The notes under the pieces were generated by a model. The model ran no database searches, was not told the DNA's origin, and saw only the letters and a program-made list of their open reading frames with translations. Shown piece by piece: positions 20,837 to 32,455 of a stretch of 64,000 bases of DNA. The stretch lies in the NCBI RefSeq assembly GCF_003590095.1, contig NC_039505.1, positions 620,001 to 684,000 on the forward strand. Reading direction: 5' to 3'. The number at the start of each line of letters is the position of its first letter. Positions within the stretch are counted from its first letter, which is position 1. The position numbers and the translations under genes are program-made. The stretch comes from Trichoplusia ni (Eukaryota > Arthropoda > Insecta > Lepidoptera > Noctuidae).

Positions 20837-23731
20837 TTAATTCAATTGTTCAGTTATTAGTTTTCTGAATACATTTATAGAATTATAAAAGATGTCTATG
20901 TCTTTCGAAGCGACTGTCACGGTGTTGTACTGGTAAGCTAATCTCACTGTAGGAGAATGTTTCCCTAAGTTGGTACGGAATTGTGGAGCTTTAAGCAACG
21001 AGCATGAATAGCGAGGAAGTCTAGAAGGGACATTGATGTTGATGTTGCTAAGGAGTTCTGGACAGTCAATGTGGTTATTCAGCAGCTTATATAAAAAGAC
21101 AAGATCAGAAATCGTGCGGCGACTTTTAAGTGTTTTGAGTTGAAATTTTTTTAGCCTGTTAATATAAGATCTGGAAGTATTTCGTGGTCTGAATCTAAAA
21201 GCCAGATTTTTGACAAGCCTTTTTTGTATTTTTTCTATTCTATCTTCATGGATCTCATACACCGGATTCCAAGCCGTACTACAATATTCTAACTGACTAC
21301 GAACATAACAATTATATAAGAGAATAGTTGTTGATGGCTTTTTAAACAGTTTAGTAGTTCGTAGGACAAATCCGAGAGCCCGATACGTTTTACTAAGCAT
21401 ATGGTCAAAGTGATTCACAAAACGTAACTGACTATCTAAATGTACGCCTAAATCTCTAATTACGGTGACTTCGTTTACTGAGTGCCCCGAAATATTGTAA
21501 GCAGAGTCGATTTTTTTCTTTTTACGAGTAAATTTAATGTGATAACATTTGCTACAGTTAAGGCTCATTTTATTGGCTGTACACCATTCGCTAAGGCTAT
21601 CAATGTCTGATTGTAATAAATGTGTATCATTATCGCTAGAAACTATACGGGTCAACTTAAGATCATCCGCGAAAAGATACGGTTTGGAGTGTTTGAAGAT
21701 ATCAACTATGTCGTTTATGAAGATGTTGAAGAATAGTGGTCCTAGGTTTGAACCTTGAGGAACACCAGATGTTGCATAGTATGCGTTAGATACCTGTCCA
21801 TCTACGACAACAAACGACGGCCTAGCATCAAGGTACGATTTACACCATAATAGAGTGTTTCCAGTAATACCCAGTAACTTAAGTTTTTTAATTAAAATAA
21901 GGTGGTTGACTTTATCAAAGGCCCTCGAAAAATCAGTATATACTGCATCCACTTGTAGGCCCTTATCAACTGCAGCTGTTAAATTAGAAATATATGTAAC
22001 CAAGTTAGTGTTAGTAGAACGTTTAGCAATGAAACCGTGCTGACTTGTCGATAGATAATTTTTAACATGATTATAATATATTGGATACACCAAGGTCTCG
22101 AAGACCTTTGACACAGTGGAAAGAATTGAAATGGGGCGGTAATTAGAGACAAGTTCCCGTTTGCCACTCTTATAAATGGGAACAATCTTAGCATGTTTCC
22201 ATGCGTCAGGAAACACTCCCGTCGTAAGTGACATATTGTAGATTTTGGCTAAGGGGAACCCAAGACTTGGAGCACAACGTGACCAAAAATATGGTGGAAT
22301 ATTATCAGGTCCTACACCTTTTGAAATGTCGAGCCGTGATAGCTTTTTAACTACAGCCTCAGGAGATATGGAGAAATCACTGATGTCATTGATTACTGGT
22401 GAGATGTGATCAACCCTAACGTCATGGTTCGTACCCGACATGTCAAATACCGAAGAAAACTGCTCAGCAAATAAATTTGAAACACCTTTGGTATCTTTAG
22501 CAATTTTCGAACCTAAAAACATTTCACTTGGGTAAGAGTTTTTGTCTTTACGAAGACTTTTTATGTGAGTCCAAAAGAATTTTGGGTGGATTTTAATTCT
22601 GTTCTCTATATCCTCTATATATTGATTGTAGCAACACCGCATTAATAGTTTGCATTCATTTTTCAAATATTTGAATTCGATTAAGTCCAACGGGTTATTG
22701 TATTTTTTAACTTTATTACGAATTGTCAGTTTACGTTTTAATGTCTTTTTTAAATAATTAGAATACCAGGGTGGATATTTACCCTTACAGTAACTTATTT
22801 CAGGTACATGATTTGTTATAATTTCTTTGATAAAAGTGTAGAATTTTTCTACAGTAGAGTTTACGTCCACACAGGTTAAAAATTCAGTATTCCAATCTAC
22901 TTTATTGAGACACGAAATTATGGCTTCATAATCGCCCTTGTGGTAACTTAGTTTTTTTATATGACTAAACTTATTTTTTATTAATTTCGGCAGCACTAGG
23001 CAAAATTCTATAGCGGGGTGAAATTTATCTATCGCCCTAATAGGCGTACAACAGTTGTTAACGTTTATTTGCTCGCAATCAGAAATTAACAAATCAAGGA
23101 TCTTGTTTTGTGAATTTCTAACGCTGTTGTATTGATTTAGATTATGTAGGGACATGAAATCGAATAAAGCGTTTTTTAAGGAACCAGAACTAACAGGTGA
23201 TGGTACTAAGCACTGATTAGTATCATTATCTATCCAGTCGATACTGCTCAAGTTGAAATCCCCCACCAATAATGTGGGACTCTCACTATTTTTGTGTATG
23301 ACAGAGCTGCAATTCTCTAGGAAGCCTTCAAAAATGTCACTTTGTACTGGTGGAGGAAGGTAAACACCGCATAATTTAAGGTAATTACGATTGTTATTTG
23401 ATCCAAAAGCGATCTTTATCCAAAGATCTTCCAGATTGCTCTCCCACTCATGCATACGAATGGAATTAAATCTGTTAGATATGGCTATTAACACCCCCCC
23501 ACCCATTTTCTTATAATTACTGTGACTGGACGACTCACGATCCCTTCTGTATACCCTATAATTGTCATCAAACATTTCAGAGTCATATATACCGCTGCAC
23601 AACCAAGTCTCAGTAAAAACATAGACATCATAATCGTTATTAAGTAAATGTTGACGTACCTCTGCTAACGTGCTTCGAAGGCCTCTCATGTTTTGGTAGT
23701 AACATGAAATTGAAGAAGTGAATCTTGAAGT
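20837..23731 (-). CDS. LINE F ORF2: AP endonuclease and reverse transcriptase
   Basis: An open frame of about 964 codons; the first ATG gives 950 residues. The endonuclease (residues 1-230) shows VYVFTETWLCSGIYDSEMF, CGVYLPPPVQ, LLVGDFNLSSIDW and the IRAIDKFHPAIEF region. The RT (about 430-720) shows RLDISKGVGPDNIPPYFW, SNYRPISILSTVSKVFE, VDAVYTDFSRAFDKVNHL, SGVPQGSNLGPLFFNIFIND and PYLFADDLKLTRI with the catalytic FADD near residue 670. The protein would nick target DNA and prime reverse transcription there. The first ATG (23689) lies one codon after the catalytic Asn of the Q-N-M-R-G-L motif. Translation must therefore begin upstream without ATG in this frame, or by reinitiation after ORF1. 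Confidence 0.93.
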   Translation of the reverse strand, partial: TSRFTSSISCYYQNMRGLRSTLAEVRQHLLNNDYDVYVFTETWLCSGIYDSEMFDDNYRVYRRDRESSSHSNYKKMGGGVLIAISNRFNSIRMHEWESNLEDLWIKIAFGSNNNRNYLKLCGVYLPPPVQSDIFEGFLENCSSVIHKNSESPTLLVGDFNLSSIDWIDNDTNQCLVPSPVSSGSLKNALFDFMSLHNLNQYNSVRNSQNKILDLLISDCEQINVNNCCTPIRAIDKFHPAIEFCLVLPKLIKNKFSHIKKLSYHKGDYEAIISCLNKVDWNTEFLTCVDVNSTVEKFYTFIKEIITNHVPEISYCKGKYPPWYSNYLKKTLKRKLTIRNKVKKYNNPLDLIEFKYLKNECKLLMRCCYNQYIEDIENRIKIHPKFFWTHIKSLRKDKNSYPSEMFLGSKIAKDTKGVSNLFAEQFSSVFDMSGTNHDVRVDHISPVINDISDFSISPEAVVKKLSRLDISKGVGPDNIPPYFWSRCAPSLGFPLAKIYNMSLTTGVFPDAWKHAKIVPIYKSGKRELVSNYRPISILSTVSKVFETLVYPIYYNHVKNYLSTSQHGFIAKRSTNTNLVTYISNLTAAVDKGLQVDAVYTDFSRAFDKVNHLILIKKLKLLGITGNTLLWCKSYLDARPSFVVVDGQVSNAYYATSGVPQGSNLGPLFFNIFINDIVDIFKHSKPYLFADDLKLTRIVSSDNDTHLLQSDIDSLSEWCTANKMSLNCSKCYHIKFTRKKKKIDSAYNISGHSVNEVTVIRDLGVHLDSQLRFVNHFDHMLSKTYRALGFVLRTTKLFKKPSTTILLYNCYVRSQLEYCSTAWNPVYEIHEDRIEKIQKRLVKNLAFRFRPRNTSRSYINRLKKFQLKTLKSRRTISDLVFLYKLLNNHIDCPELLSNININVPSRLPRYSCSLLKAPQFRTNLGKHSPTVRLAYQYNTVTVASKDIDIFYNSINVFRKLITEQLN

Positions 23732-23781
23732 CTAGATATTCATATCTTTGTAATTTACAATAAAAAGAAAAAATAAACAAA

Positions 23782-24732
23782 TTAAACAAGTGAACTAAGT
23801 TTATCAGTGCCACTAATCAGTACAGTTTCAGAAGTTTCATCCTTTTTTATAAACACTTTTCCATAGCGAACCCATACGAACTTGTAACACAGTTCTTTAG
23901 CCCTAATACGTGTCGCTGCATGAAGTGCCTTATTTTCCGGGGACAAGTGTTCGACGACGTAAATTGGTTCTGGTTTGTCAACAGCTATACCAAGGTGTGA
24001 GGTGTTGAGTTTTGCTTTCGAGTTATTCTTATTAAATTCAATGCTTGCCGCTAGGAAGGAATCTCTCATTCGTGGATTATTGAATTTGACGAGGATCGAC
24101 CTTGGTCTCACGTTCTGAGTATCCCTCTTTGCAGTCCTTGTGCATAGCTGGATATCGGTGTCTTTGACTTCGCATTTTATAATTTTTCCGAGTTGGAGCA
24201 CGGTGTTCACAACGTTCTCTGTGCGATGTTCAGGCACACATTGTATTTCAATATTGTTGGAGCGTGCGTGCTGTTCCAGTATATTCATGCGCTTAGTAAC
24301 TTCAGTAAGAGACTTTTGAAGCCCAGCAGAATCATTTTGTAATTTTAGTATTTCCGCGGACTTTACTTCGATAGTTTTCTTCATTTCCTCAAATTTTGTG
24401 TTGAAAAAAGACAGGGACACTTTAAATTCAGCCACAATGTCGTTGATTCTCGCACATTGTTCATTTACAAGAACAGTTATTGAGTCTTTAATGGCACGAT
24501 TTATTTCATCCCTGATGATTGCTCTAAGAGAACTGCTGCCAATATTTGGTAATACATCCTCAGTGTCGCTGTCAGAATTTTGACTATTCGGTGACAATTT
24601 GCTGCAGGTTTCAATATCCTTATTCATAGTAATTTTAGGTGGAGAAGCCTTTCGGTTTGTAGTTCTTTCAAGTCTTGTCTGTCTAATCGGTTTCTTAGTT
24701 TTCACTTCTTGAGTTTTTTTTGCTGTCGACAT
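23782..24732 (-). CDS. LINE F ORF1: coiled-coil RNA-binding protein
   Basis: 316 residues from the ATG at 24732 (MSTAKKTQEVKTKKPIRQTR); an upstream in-frame ATG at 24855 would add 41 unlikely hydrophobic residues. A basic N-terminus is followed by an acidic patch (SDTEDVLPNIG), a coiled coil (about residues 75-165, EEMKKTIEVKSAEILKLQND), and a C-terminal domain with ILVKFNNPRMRDSFL, YVVEHLSPENKALHAATRIR and YKFVWVRYGKVFIKKDE. That C-terminal wording resembles the domain shared by many insect LINE ORF1 proteins and baculovirus FP proteins. It is expected to coat LINE RNA. ORF2's open frame begins about 50 bp downstream. Confidence 0.9.
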   Translation of the reverse strand: MSTAKKTQEVKTKKPIRQTRLERTTNRKASPPKITMNKDIETCSKLSPNSQNSDSDTEDVLPNIGSSSLRAIIRDEINRAIKDSITVLVNEQCARINDIVAEFKVSLSFFNTKFEEMKKTIEVKSAEILKLQNDSAGLQKSLTEVTKRMNILEQHARSNNIEIQCVPEHRTENVVNTVLQLGKIIKCEVKDTDIQLCTRTAKRDTQNVRPRSILVKFNNPRMRDSFLAASIEFNKNNSKAKLNTSHLGIAVDKPEPIYVVEHLSPENKALHAATRIRAKELCYKFVWVRYGKVFIKKDETSETVLISGTDKLSSLV

Positions 24733-25284
24733 TTTTAATATTATAATTTTTTTTATTACTTGCGAACGGAAGTTAACCCAGTATTTAAAAAAAATTGTCT
24801 TTAAATTATGAAAAAAAAAACGGAAATATGGAACACGAACTTCAAAAACGCACATTTAATGTCAACAGTGTTTTTGCGAAAATCATTCGTTTTATTGTCA
24901 ACTGCTCCGCTGCATACAATTGTCACGGTTGCGTCGTACGCATAACCGTGAAACTCCCGTGCACTGCAACGGATTGACCACGCACAATAATAAGTCACAA
25001 AGATGGCTTCTATGAATTAGCACTTTTTATGTAGCTTTTATTGGAGTTGTTTGTAGTTGTTAGATATTGTTAATATTTGATAACACTTCACTTGAGTACA
25101 TTTATGCTTTGTATGAGTTTTTTTGGATGAATTGCACTTAATTATATTTTTAAATGTTTTTCTAAACAGAACAGAGATATAGATAAAGTTACACGTTTGA
25201 GGTGCGTTTACAGAAAATTGTTTGGAATGTTCTAAAGTGATTCAAAAATATTGGAATTTAAAAAAGTTTTCAGAATATGACATT

Positions 25285-27830
25285 TTAGTGTCTCAATGTG
25301 GTGATTACAATTACTGATTTTAAGCATACTGAAAACAAGTTTTGTGATGCATAGCATAAACCTCCCATGTCTCTGATGGTGACCAATTTATGAAACCACA
25401 ATTTTTCATCGGTATATAAGGCATCAACACAGATTTCACACTTAATCATTTTTGTTAATTTTCGTGCAATCCAGCCAGAAATGTAACCTGTTATTTGTTT
25501 AATTGATTCTGAGCAATTTTCAGTATCCAACATTTCAGAAAGAATACTTATGTTGTTATCACAATTTTTGTCACTAGATGTAGGAATATCTAAAACATTT
25601 TCAGTTTCCTCTAAACTTAAAGCACGAAGTCCTGATGATGAATTAATATTTTCGATCCCCGATAATGAGCATGTAAGCATAGGAAAATGTTCCATAGGAA
25701 TACAATTTCCACTAAAGGAGCTGCGTAATTCAAGATGATAAGATTTTTTTGTACAACCCTTTAAATTGTACTGTATTTGGATTGTTATTATAACCACCTT
25801 GTCGCCTGATTACACCAAAAAAAAATTCTATGTGGTCTTGACTTAACCGGTTAGTTGCAATGTACGCTAATGTTGGTGAGTGTCCTGGTAATGTAGTTGC
25901 AGTTACATATGTGGTGAATAGATGTTTTAAACTTTGAATGCAAACTAAAAAACCTAAAAAGCCAGTTTTAGATTTGCATTCAAGTATAGATTTTTTCAAT
26001 ATGTTCATTATGATTCTTTGTCTTATTACGCGCTTTGTTTTATTGAAAATTTGTAATGATAAAATGTATTCCCTGGCCTGCCCTAAAAAACTTAAAATTT
26101 GTGCAGAATTATTTAAACTAATGGGTTTTTTTAAATCATATTTTCCTGATGATCTAAAATTCAAAATATCTAATAAATCATTGAAGATTGATATGAACTC
26201 TACTGTAGGTTTTGTATTTCTGATTTTGGCTGAAATTATTAATTGATCACAAAGTTCTAAAGCATGGGCTATACTTCTACTTAATAACTGTGTGGCTAAC
26301 TTAACTTTCATAATTTGGTTACGAAAGTTTATGTGTCTGTGTGTGAGTTTATTCGCAAAGTTTAATCCTTGACTGGTTTGAAGTTGATTCAAAGCAACAT
26401 TTAAGCTCCATCTTATTTCATTATTATTATTCCCTAATATAACTTTTTTAGCCTCGAAGGTGTTGCGTACTAATTTTATCATATGGCATGGGTCTAAAAA
26501 TACAGCGACTTCAATGCCACAATCAGGATGTAAGGAAGTAGTTTTAAAATTATTTGGTGTCTTTAAATCATAGCCTAAAAGTTCAGCCGCAGCTAAGTTA
26601 CTTGGACAACCATCAAATGTGACCGCCACAACATCAGCACCTGCATCGTAACATTTACTTATGCAATTATTTATTAAATTTGCCCGCATTTCTGTTGATA
26701 GATTTTTAATAAAAAAGTAACCCACTGGCAACTTTCAGCTTCCATTAAGACCAACTAAAATGAAAATGTACACCTGAGTAGCAATGTCATTGCTGATTGC
26801 AAAATCAATACCGAAATCAACAAGACCGTCAGTTTTTTTACCAGTCCAAATGGTTTGATGACTAAGCGACATTTCATCAGCTACAAGGGTGCAAAATAGG
26901 CGTTTACCTGATAAAGCACTCTTCTTTGCCAAAATATCAAAGGCTTGATGCGTGAACCCTGGCGAACAAGAAGTATTTTCATACCACTTGGCTAACACAC
27001 GTGGATGTGGCAAGCAGTATCAAACGCACTTCTTACATATTTGTTTGCGGCAGAAGAATAAAAATTAAGTGTAAGTGCGAATTTTCTGAGAGCGGGGGGA
27101 TACTTTACGTGATATGACTTTTTAGATTTTTTCTTTAAATATATTCTATTTATTAAATCTAGGACTTCGGTCTTTAAGTTGAGTTGCAAAAACGGATCTT
27201 TTGAAATATAATCCTTTGTCTTTAAATCTCTCAATATCACGGCTACGGTGGCAACTCGTTTCTTCAGTCTTTTATTTTGTTGAACAAGTATTTTATTTCA
27301 TTTCTGTAAAAGTTTTTGCTTAAATGTTAATTCACGTACGCGTTTTTTAAGTGCCGCTTTTCTGGGTGTTTCAAAAATATCTTCCATGTCCGGTAAGCTG
27401 ACATTGTCGAGACTTTTCGGGGAGTTCTGCATATTTATATTTATGTTTTCCTGAGAAATAAAATAAACTAAGTTAAATGAATGTACGTTCAAATTAAAGA
27501 GAAGAAACTAGTAGCGAATTTAGACGATTTTAATGTTAACAGTTTTACTTAGAATGCCAGAACAATTTCAGGTTGGGCAAATCTGCGGGTAGTGCTATAG
27601 AATAATCATTTATTACATTTTTAATTAAAGTAACAGCATTCTTCTGGAGAAGTGTTCGTCCTTTGTTCGAAGTATATCTATTAGGGGCCTTGAAGTGATT
27701 GCTACAAATTCTACTGCTTTTTGAAGGCGTTCAGTCCGACTCATTTTTTTGTTTGCGAACAATTTGTATCCATTCTTATAGCCGGACCTCATTGGTTGGA
27801 AACCTTAACGAAGAAAAAACAATAAGTAGT
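25285..27830 (-). pseudogene. P-element/THAP9-type transposase, broken
   Basis: On the minus strand, a THAP zinc-finger remnant (27540-27830) reads LRFPTNEVRL, EWIQIVRKQ, SKSSRICSNHFKAPN and KGRTLLQKNAVTLI with two stops. Then comes RKAALKKRVRELTFKQKLLQ (27298-27492), LRDLKTKDYISKDPFLQL (26992-27270) and SPGFTHQAFDILAKKSAL (26735-27013). The catalytic core (25730-26731) has VAVTFDGCPSNLAAAELLG, VFLDPCHMIKLVRNTFEAK and LSQDHIEFFFGVIRRQGGYN. The C-terminus is at 25285-25797. TFDGxxxN, LDPCHMxKLxRN and DHxExFFGxIRxxGGxNxNP are hallmark P/THAP9 motifs. Breaks lie near 27300 (stop), 27010 (shift), 26735 (stop) and 25760 (shift). Terminal repeats were not found. From 25011 to 25284 I see no gene. 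Confidence 0.87.
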
Positions 27831-27833
27831 TAC

Positions 27834-28303
27834 GTAAAACGGGGTGAATAAGGACCAACCCCAACTTTACGAACAATTTTAAGATTGCAGTTGAGGGATA
27901 TATTGCTATTTCTGGATCAAAATGATAGAAAACTATGCAATTAGCATTTCAGCAACGCAGCGACACCGCTCCGGTGCCGCATCGCCGCCGCAACGCATCG
28001 TATGCCCCACGCTCTAACGTTTTTAAATCACAGTCGTCTTCTACTATTATCAAATAAATTGAAGAGAGTCAAAGTTTCAAATACTAACATATTTACCGCC
28101 ACAGGAAGTTATATTCAAATGCTATTTATTAACAGTTAGCAGCTAATGTCATACATATTCGTTTTTGCATGAAAACTATCAATATTCTACTATTACGCCA
28201 CAAAAAATGGAAGAATTTGTAACGAATTTAGAATTAATATTGAGTGTCGAAATTTTCCTGGTTTGAACCTTATTCACCTCAATCTCTATTCACCCCATTT
28301 TAC
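27834..28303. mobile_element. 470-bp MITE with GTAAAAYGGGGTGAATA termini
   Basis: The left end GTAAAACGGGGTGAATAAGG (27834-27853) is the inverted match of the right end CTATTCACCCCATTTTAC (28286-28303). A second inner motif CCTTATTCACC (28268-28278) repeats the theme. There is no ORF. The superfamily is not clear because no convincing target duplication is seen. It abuts the broken P-type gene on the left and a LINE fragment on the right. Confidence 0.6.
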
Positions 28304-28339
28304 CGGTAAACTCGCTGTTGTCACAAAGTAAAGTAATAT

Positions 28340-28692
28340 TTACGATTCAGACTTCAAAGTTGTTAAAGTAAACAGTGTGGGCGCCTCGGTACTATTTCCC
28401 CACAGGATGATACCATATTTGAGCCATGCGTAAGCGTATGCGTAATATGTTGTTAATGCAGTTTTAAGGTCCGTAGTTTTTTTTATTTCGGGAAGGGCGT
28501 AAGAAAATTTGGATAATTTTGCTCTTACTTTCTGTACGTGTGATTTCCAATTCATATGTGTATCAATGTTAAGGCCTAGTAAGGTGAATTTATCGACTAC
28601 TTCTAATTTATTATTTCTGAAATTAAAGTTAATATTTATGGGTTGTTTTACTAGTTTTTGGCGAGGGTAGAATGGAATTAAGTTTACCTTAA
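28340..28692 (-). pseudogene. LINE RT fragment, downstream part of an element split by LINE B
   Basis: The minus strand reads FKVNLIPFYPRQKLVKQPIN, LEVVDKFTLLGLNIDTHMNW, KSHVQKVRAKLSKFSYAL and KYGIILWGNST. This is the post-palm region of a Jockey/CR1-type RT. The sequence just upstream in the protein lies at 32456-32612 on the same strand. LINE B (about 28.7-32.45 kb) sits exactly between the two. Confidence 0.75.
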
Positions 28693-29221
28693 AAGAAACG
28701 AAGACTCACCTCATATTCGCATAAATAGTGTAACAGACATAGATAAACTGAGGCGCACAGCATGACTACTTAGGGTAAAATTTTATAATATCAAGTATTG
28801 TAAAGCATTTTTTATTTTTTTGTTGCATGTTACTTTTTCTATTCTAAGTTTATTTTTTTGTAACACATCTCACTTCACACGATACACACTCATATATCAA
28901 AACTACAACACTTATTATTATATACCATTATGTTTAAAAATTAGACTCCATTATAAAATAACGATAACATTATATTACATTATCTACACCATATATTATA
29001 CATATTTATTTACACAATTACTTACTTACACACACATTTGTTCGGAATTTACTAAGACTCTGTTCGCAAACCCAGACCACTACCTTTTAAAACATAACCT
29101 ACAACTTAAACATTCAGTGATGTAGTTAACCTAACTAGTAACATAGATAACACATATGTTTACCAATCACAAACGGTAGATATTGATGATTGTTATAAAG
29201 TAATATCTGTAACTAGCGAGC

Positions 29222-32054
29222 ACCTATTAATAATAACGCAAAATATAAGAAGCATTAACTGCAATATATCAGGTTTGGAAATATTAATAACTAGATTAAG
29301 ACTCAAGTTTGACATAATTATATTGACCGAATGCTGGCTCTTACGTGCACAAGTAATTCCAAATCTAATTGGATATCATCATACGGCTACACAAATCAAT
29401 CCTAAACAAAATGACGGAGTTGTGATTTATTATAAAGATACATTAAATCTCTGCATTGAAGAACCGGTTACCAAAGATAGTAATTGTTTGATCTTAAAAC
29501 TTAACAACCAAATCGCCATAATCGCCATATATAGGTCACCTTCTTATAATATCTTAGATCCCTTTCTCTCATCTTTAGACGCAATTTTGAAAACACTCTC
29601 CTTATTTAAACATGTAATGGTCATTGGGGACATTAATATAGCGATCAACGCCAGCAAAATAGATCTAAACGGTGAACGATACCTAAATTTAGCATCTTTT
29701 CATGGTCTTTTACCAGCTCATACTTTGATCACACGAAGTAGTAGTGAGACCTGCTTAGATCATATATTAATAAAAACAAGTTATCCTATACATACTATTG
29801 TCCCTTGTACAACATTAACTGACCATTACCCGGTCTTAATAAGCTTAAGTTTAAAAAAAATACGCTAGTTTGCAACTACTACTATAAATAAGGTAAACAA
29901 AAGAGAATTAGTAAAAGATCTCCAGGAAATTGATTTTAAAACAATAAGTCAATGTGAATATCCAAATGTCGCGCTCAATAATTTCATAAATTGCCTACAA
30001 AACGTTATTAACAAAAATACCAAAACGATAACTCTCTCTAAACGTAAAAAAATTATAAAACCTTGGATAACACAGGGGCTACTTAGATGCATGAGAAACA
30101 GGGATAAATTGCATAAAAAGTGTAAATCTTCACCGGGAAACGAATGCTTAAAAATTACTTATACTCGCTATAGAAATTACTGTAACACTATATTAAGAAA
30201 GGTAAAGAGAGCCTATGAAACAAATCAAATTCAATCTGCCCAGAATGATAGCAAAAAACTGTGGAAGGCTATTAAAACTGTTACAAATACAACCAAGAAT
30301 TCAGCTTATCCTAAAGAACTCCTGACATTATGTAATTCTACTAATAAATCATTAAATGAAATAAACTCATATTTTATAAATGTGGGAAGCTCGCTTGCTG
30401 ATAAAATACACCAAGAAAATACTCATATAAATACAAGAAAACCTGACATAAAAATAAATAATTCTCATTTTTATTTTTATTAACAGACACTAATGAAGAA
30501 GAAATTGAACGTCTAATACTAGGTCTGTAATCGGATTGCGCTCCTGGATGTGACAAAATTAGTAGTAACTTTCTTAAAGAGAACAGGGATGTTCTTATTC
30601 AGCCACTTACCACAATTTTCAATAAATGTCTACAGTCTGGAGTGTTTCCTGACTCCCTAAAAAAGTCGGAGGTGCGTCCAATTTATAAGAGTGGGGACAG
30701 AAATTGTATTCACAACTACAGGCCAATATCTATTCTACCATCCTTATCCAAAATCTTAGAAAAAATAATAAATGTTAGACTAATCAACTATCTCGAAAAA
30801 TATAATTTACTCTCAGCAAACCAATATGGATTCCGGCAAGGAATGTCCACCGAACAAGCTGTAAACTCACTTGTTGATTATATAAATAGAAACTTGGATA
30901 AAGGGAAAAAATGTGTTGCTATTTTCCTAGATCTAGCCAAAGCGTTTGATACAATTTCTGTCTCCATCTTACTGAAAAAACTTGAGCGGATCGGAGTCAG
31001 AGACAAGCAGTTAGAACTTTTTGAGAGTTATCTGACTGGGCGTTTTCAGTGTGTCAAAGTGGATAAGTACCATAGTACATATCTGCCAGTGACACACGGC
31101 GTACCACAAGGCAGCATCCTGGGTCCTACTTTGTTTCTCGTCTATATGAATGAACTCACCAATCTCAATATCACTCATGGCAAGATTATCTCGTTTGCAG
31201 ATGATACTGCTCTAGTTTTTTCTGCCGACACATGGGATGATACCTTTGATGCTGCACAACTAGGTTTCAACAAGGTTGGAAAGTGGCTGAAGTCTAATAT
31301 CCTTACTCTTAATATAGACAAGACCAAGTACATTTGTTTCAGCATTAGGCATATGCAACAGATTAGTAACACTCTAAATATTATACCGCACATATGTGTC
31401 TCTGAACAAAATTGTAAATGTGATCCTCTGGAACAGGTGGAAACAATTAAATATCTTGGTGTTACAATTGATAGCAACCTTAACTTCAAAGAGCACATAA
31501 AAGCACTATGTGGTAGAGTTAGAAAACTAATCTACATTTTCAAAAATCTTAGACATATCACGGAACCTAAGTTACTGAAACGAATTTATTATGCTCTTTG
31601 TCAGTCACTTATAATGTACTGCATTTCCTCATGGGGTGGAGCAGCAAAAACCACAATGAAGTCCATTGAAGTCGCCCAACGTGCTATATTGAAAGTTTGT
31701 CTGTTCAAGAGTTTTTATTTTCCTACTGTATTACTTTACCAGTTGTGTGATGTTCTATCTGTGAGGCAGTTGTTTTTACTTAACATCGTCCTATTACAAC
31801 ATAGCAAATTAACTTTTAATCCAAAATTTATGCAAAAACGTAGAAATTATATGATATGCAATAGATTCTCCCACACTGCCACAACCTTCAGCACTAGGTT
31901 TTCCAACTTCATAGGCCCTTATATCTATAATAAATTAAACAAAACACTAAATATTTATCCACTCACAAAGGCTCAATGCAAGAAGAAAATATACCAATAT
32001 CTACAGAAACTCAACTATGACGAAACTGAGCTACTCTTATATATTCCACTTTAA
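29222..32054 (+). pseudogene. LINE B ORF2 (endonuclease and reverse transcriptase)
   Basis: The endonuclease (29222-29868) shows ITQNIRSINCNISGLEILI, IILTECWLLRAQ, AIYRSPSYNILDP, VMVIGDINIAIN, CLDHILIKT and TDHYPVLISL. A stop at 29866-29868 and a shift near 30480 break the frame. The RT (about 30540-32054, longest open part 470 residues from 30642) shows IHNYRPISILPSLSKILEK, QYGFRQGMSTEQAVNSLVDY, CVAIFLDLAKAFDTI, GVPQGSILGPTLFLVYMNEL and SFADDTALVFSADTW. All RT catalytic blocks survive. It parallels LINE A ORF2 throughout. Confidence 0.9.
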
Positions 32055-32118
32055 TCATTACATAAAACATCGACAATGTTCTGAACAAAACACACACTCA
32101 CTTATCCTACATACACAC

Positions 32119-32121
32119 AGC

Positions 32122-32191
<70 letters not shown>
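32119..32191 (+). repeat. CA dinucleotide microsatellite
   Basis: An almost pure CA tract of about 70 bp in the 3' UTR of LINE B, at the position where LINE A carries its TACA/CA repeat. Confidence 0.95.
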
Positions 32192-32193
<2 letters not shown>

Positions 32194-32455
32194 CTTTAGT
32201 AAATATAATATTGTTTAAATTAGTTTAAAAACTAGACTTGCAAAAATGTTATACCTTTTATTTGTATAATTCTAACTGATGGCTATTAAAATTATAATAA
32301 TACTTGAGGGGTTTTTGGCACTGATAACCGAAATACAGGCTCTGCCTAGTTCGGTTACAGTTGTCTAATTCATTTGTATTTACAAATATAGCCTAAGATA
32401 TATCTGTAACTGTGTATACACTTATTGGAAATAAATAAATTTTATTTATATTATT

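Larger units (their letters stand above)
20517..25010 (-). mobile_element. LINE F, CR1-like, apparently complete with both ORFs open
   Basis: The minus-strand element has a leader (24733 to about 25010), ORF1 (23782-24732), a short spacer and ORF2 (20837-23731), then a 3' UTR ending near 20540. The UTR carries TTGGTGATCCATATAAGTAA and a tail of AATA units (20517-20545). Microsatellite tails instead of poly(A) are characteristic of CR1-type LINEs. Neither ORF has an internal stop, so this is one of the youngest elements in the window. A target duplication was not identified. Confidence 0.85.
28696..32455 (+). mobile_element. LINE B, CR1/Jockey-supergroup, same lineage as LINE A
   Basis: The plus-strand element lacks a recognisable ORF1 (28696-29220 is AT-rich and non-coding). 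It then has an endonuclease, linker and RT (29222-32054), a 3' UTR with a long CA tract, and an A/T-rich tail (ATAAATAAATTTTATTTAT) at about 32430-32455. It interrupts a minus-strand LINE fragment (28340-28692 and 32456-32612). Confidence 0.82.
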
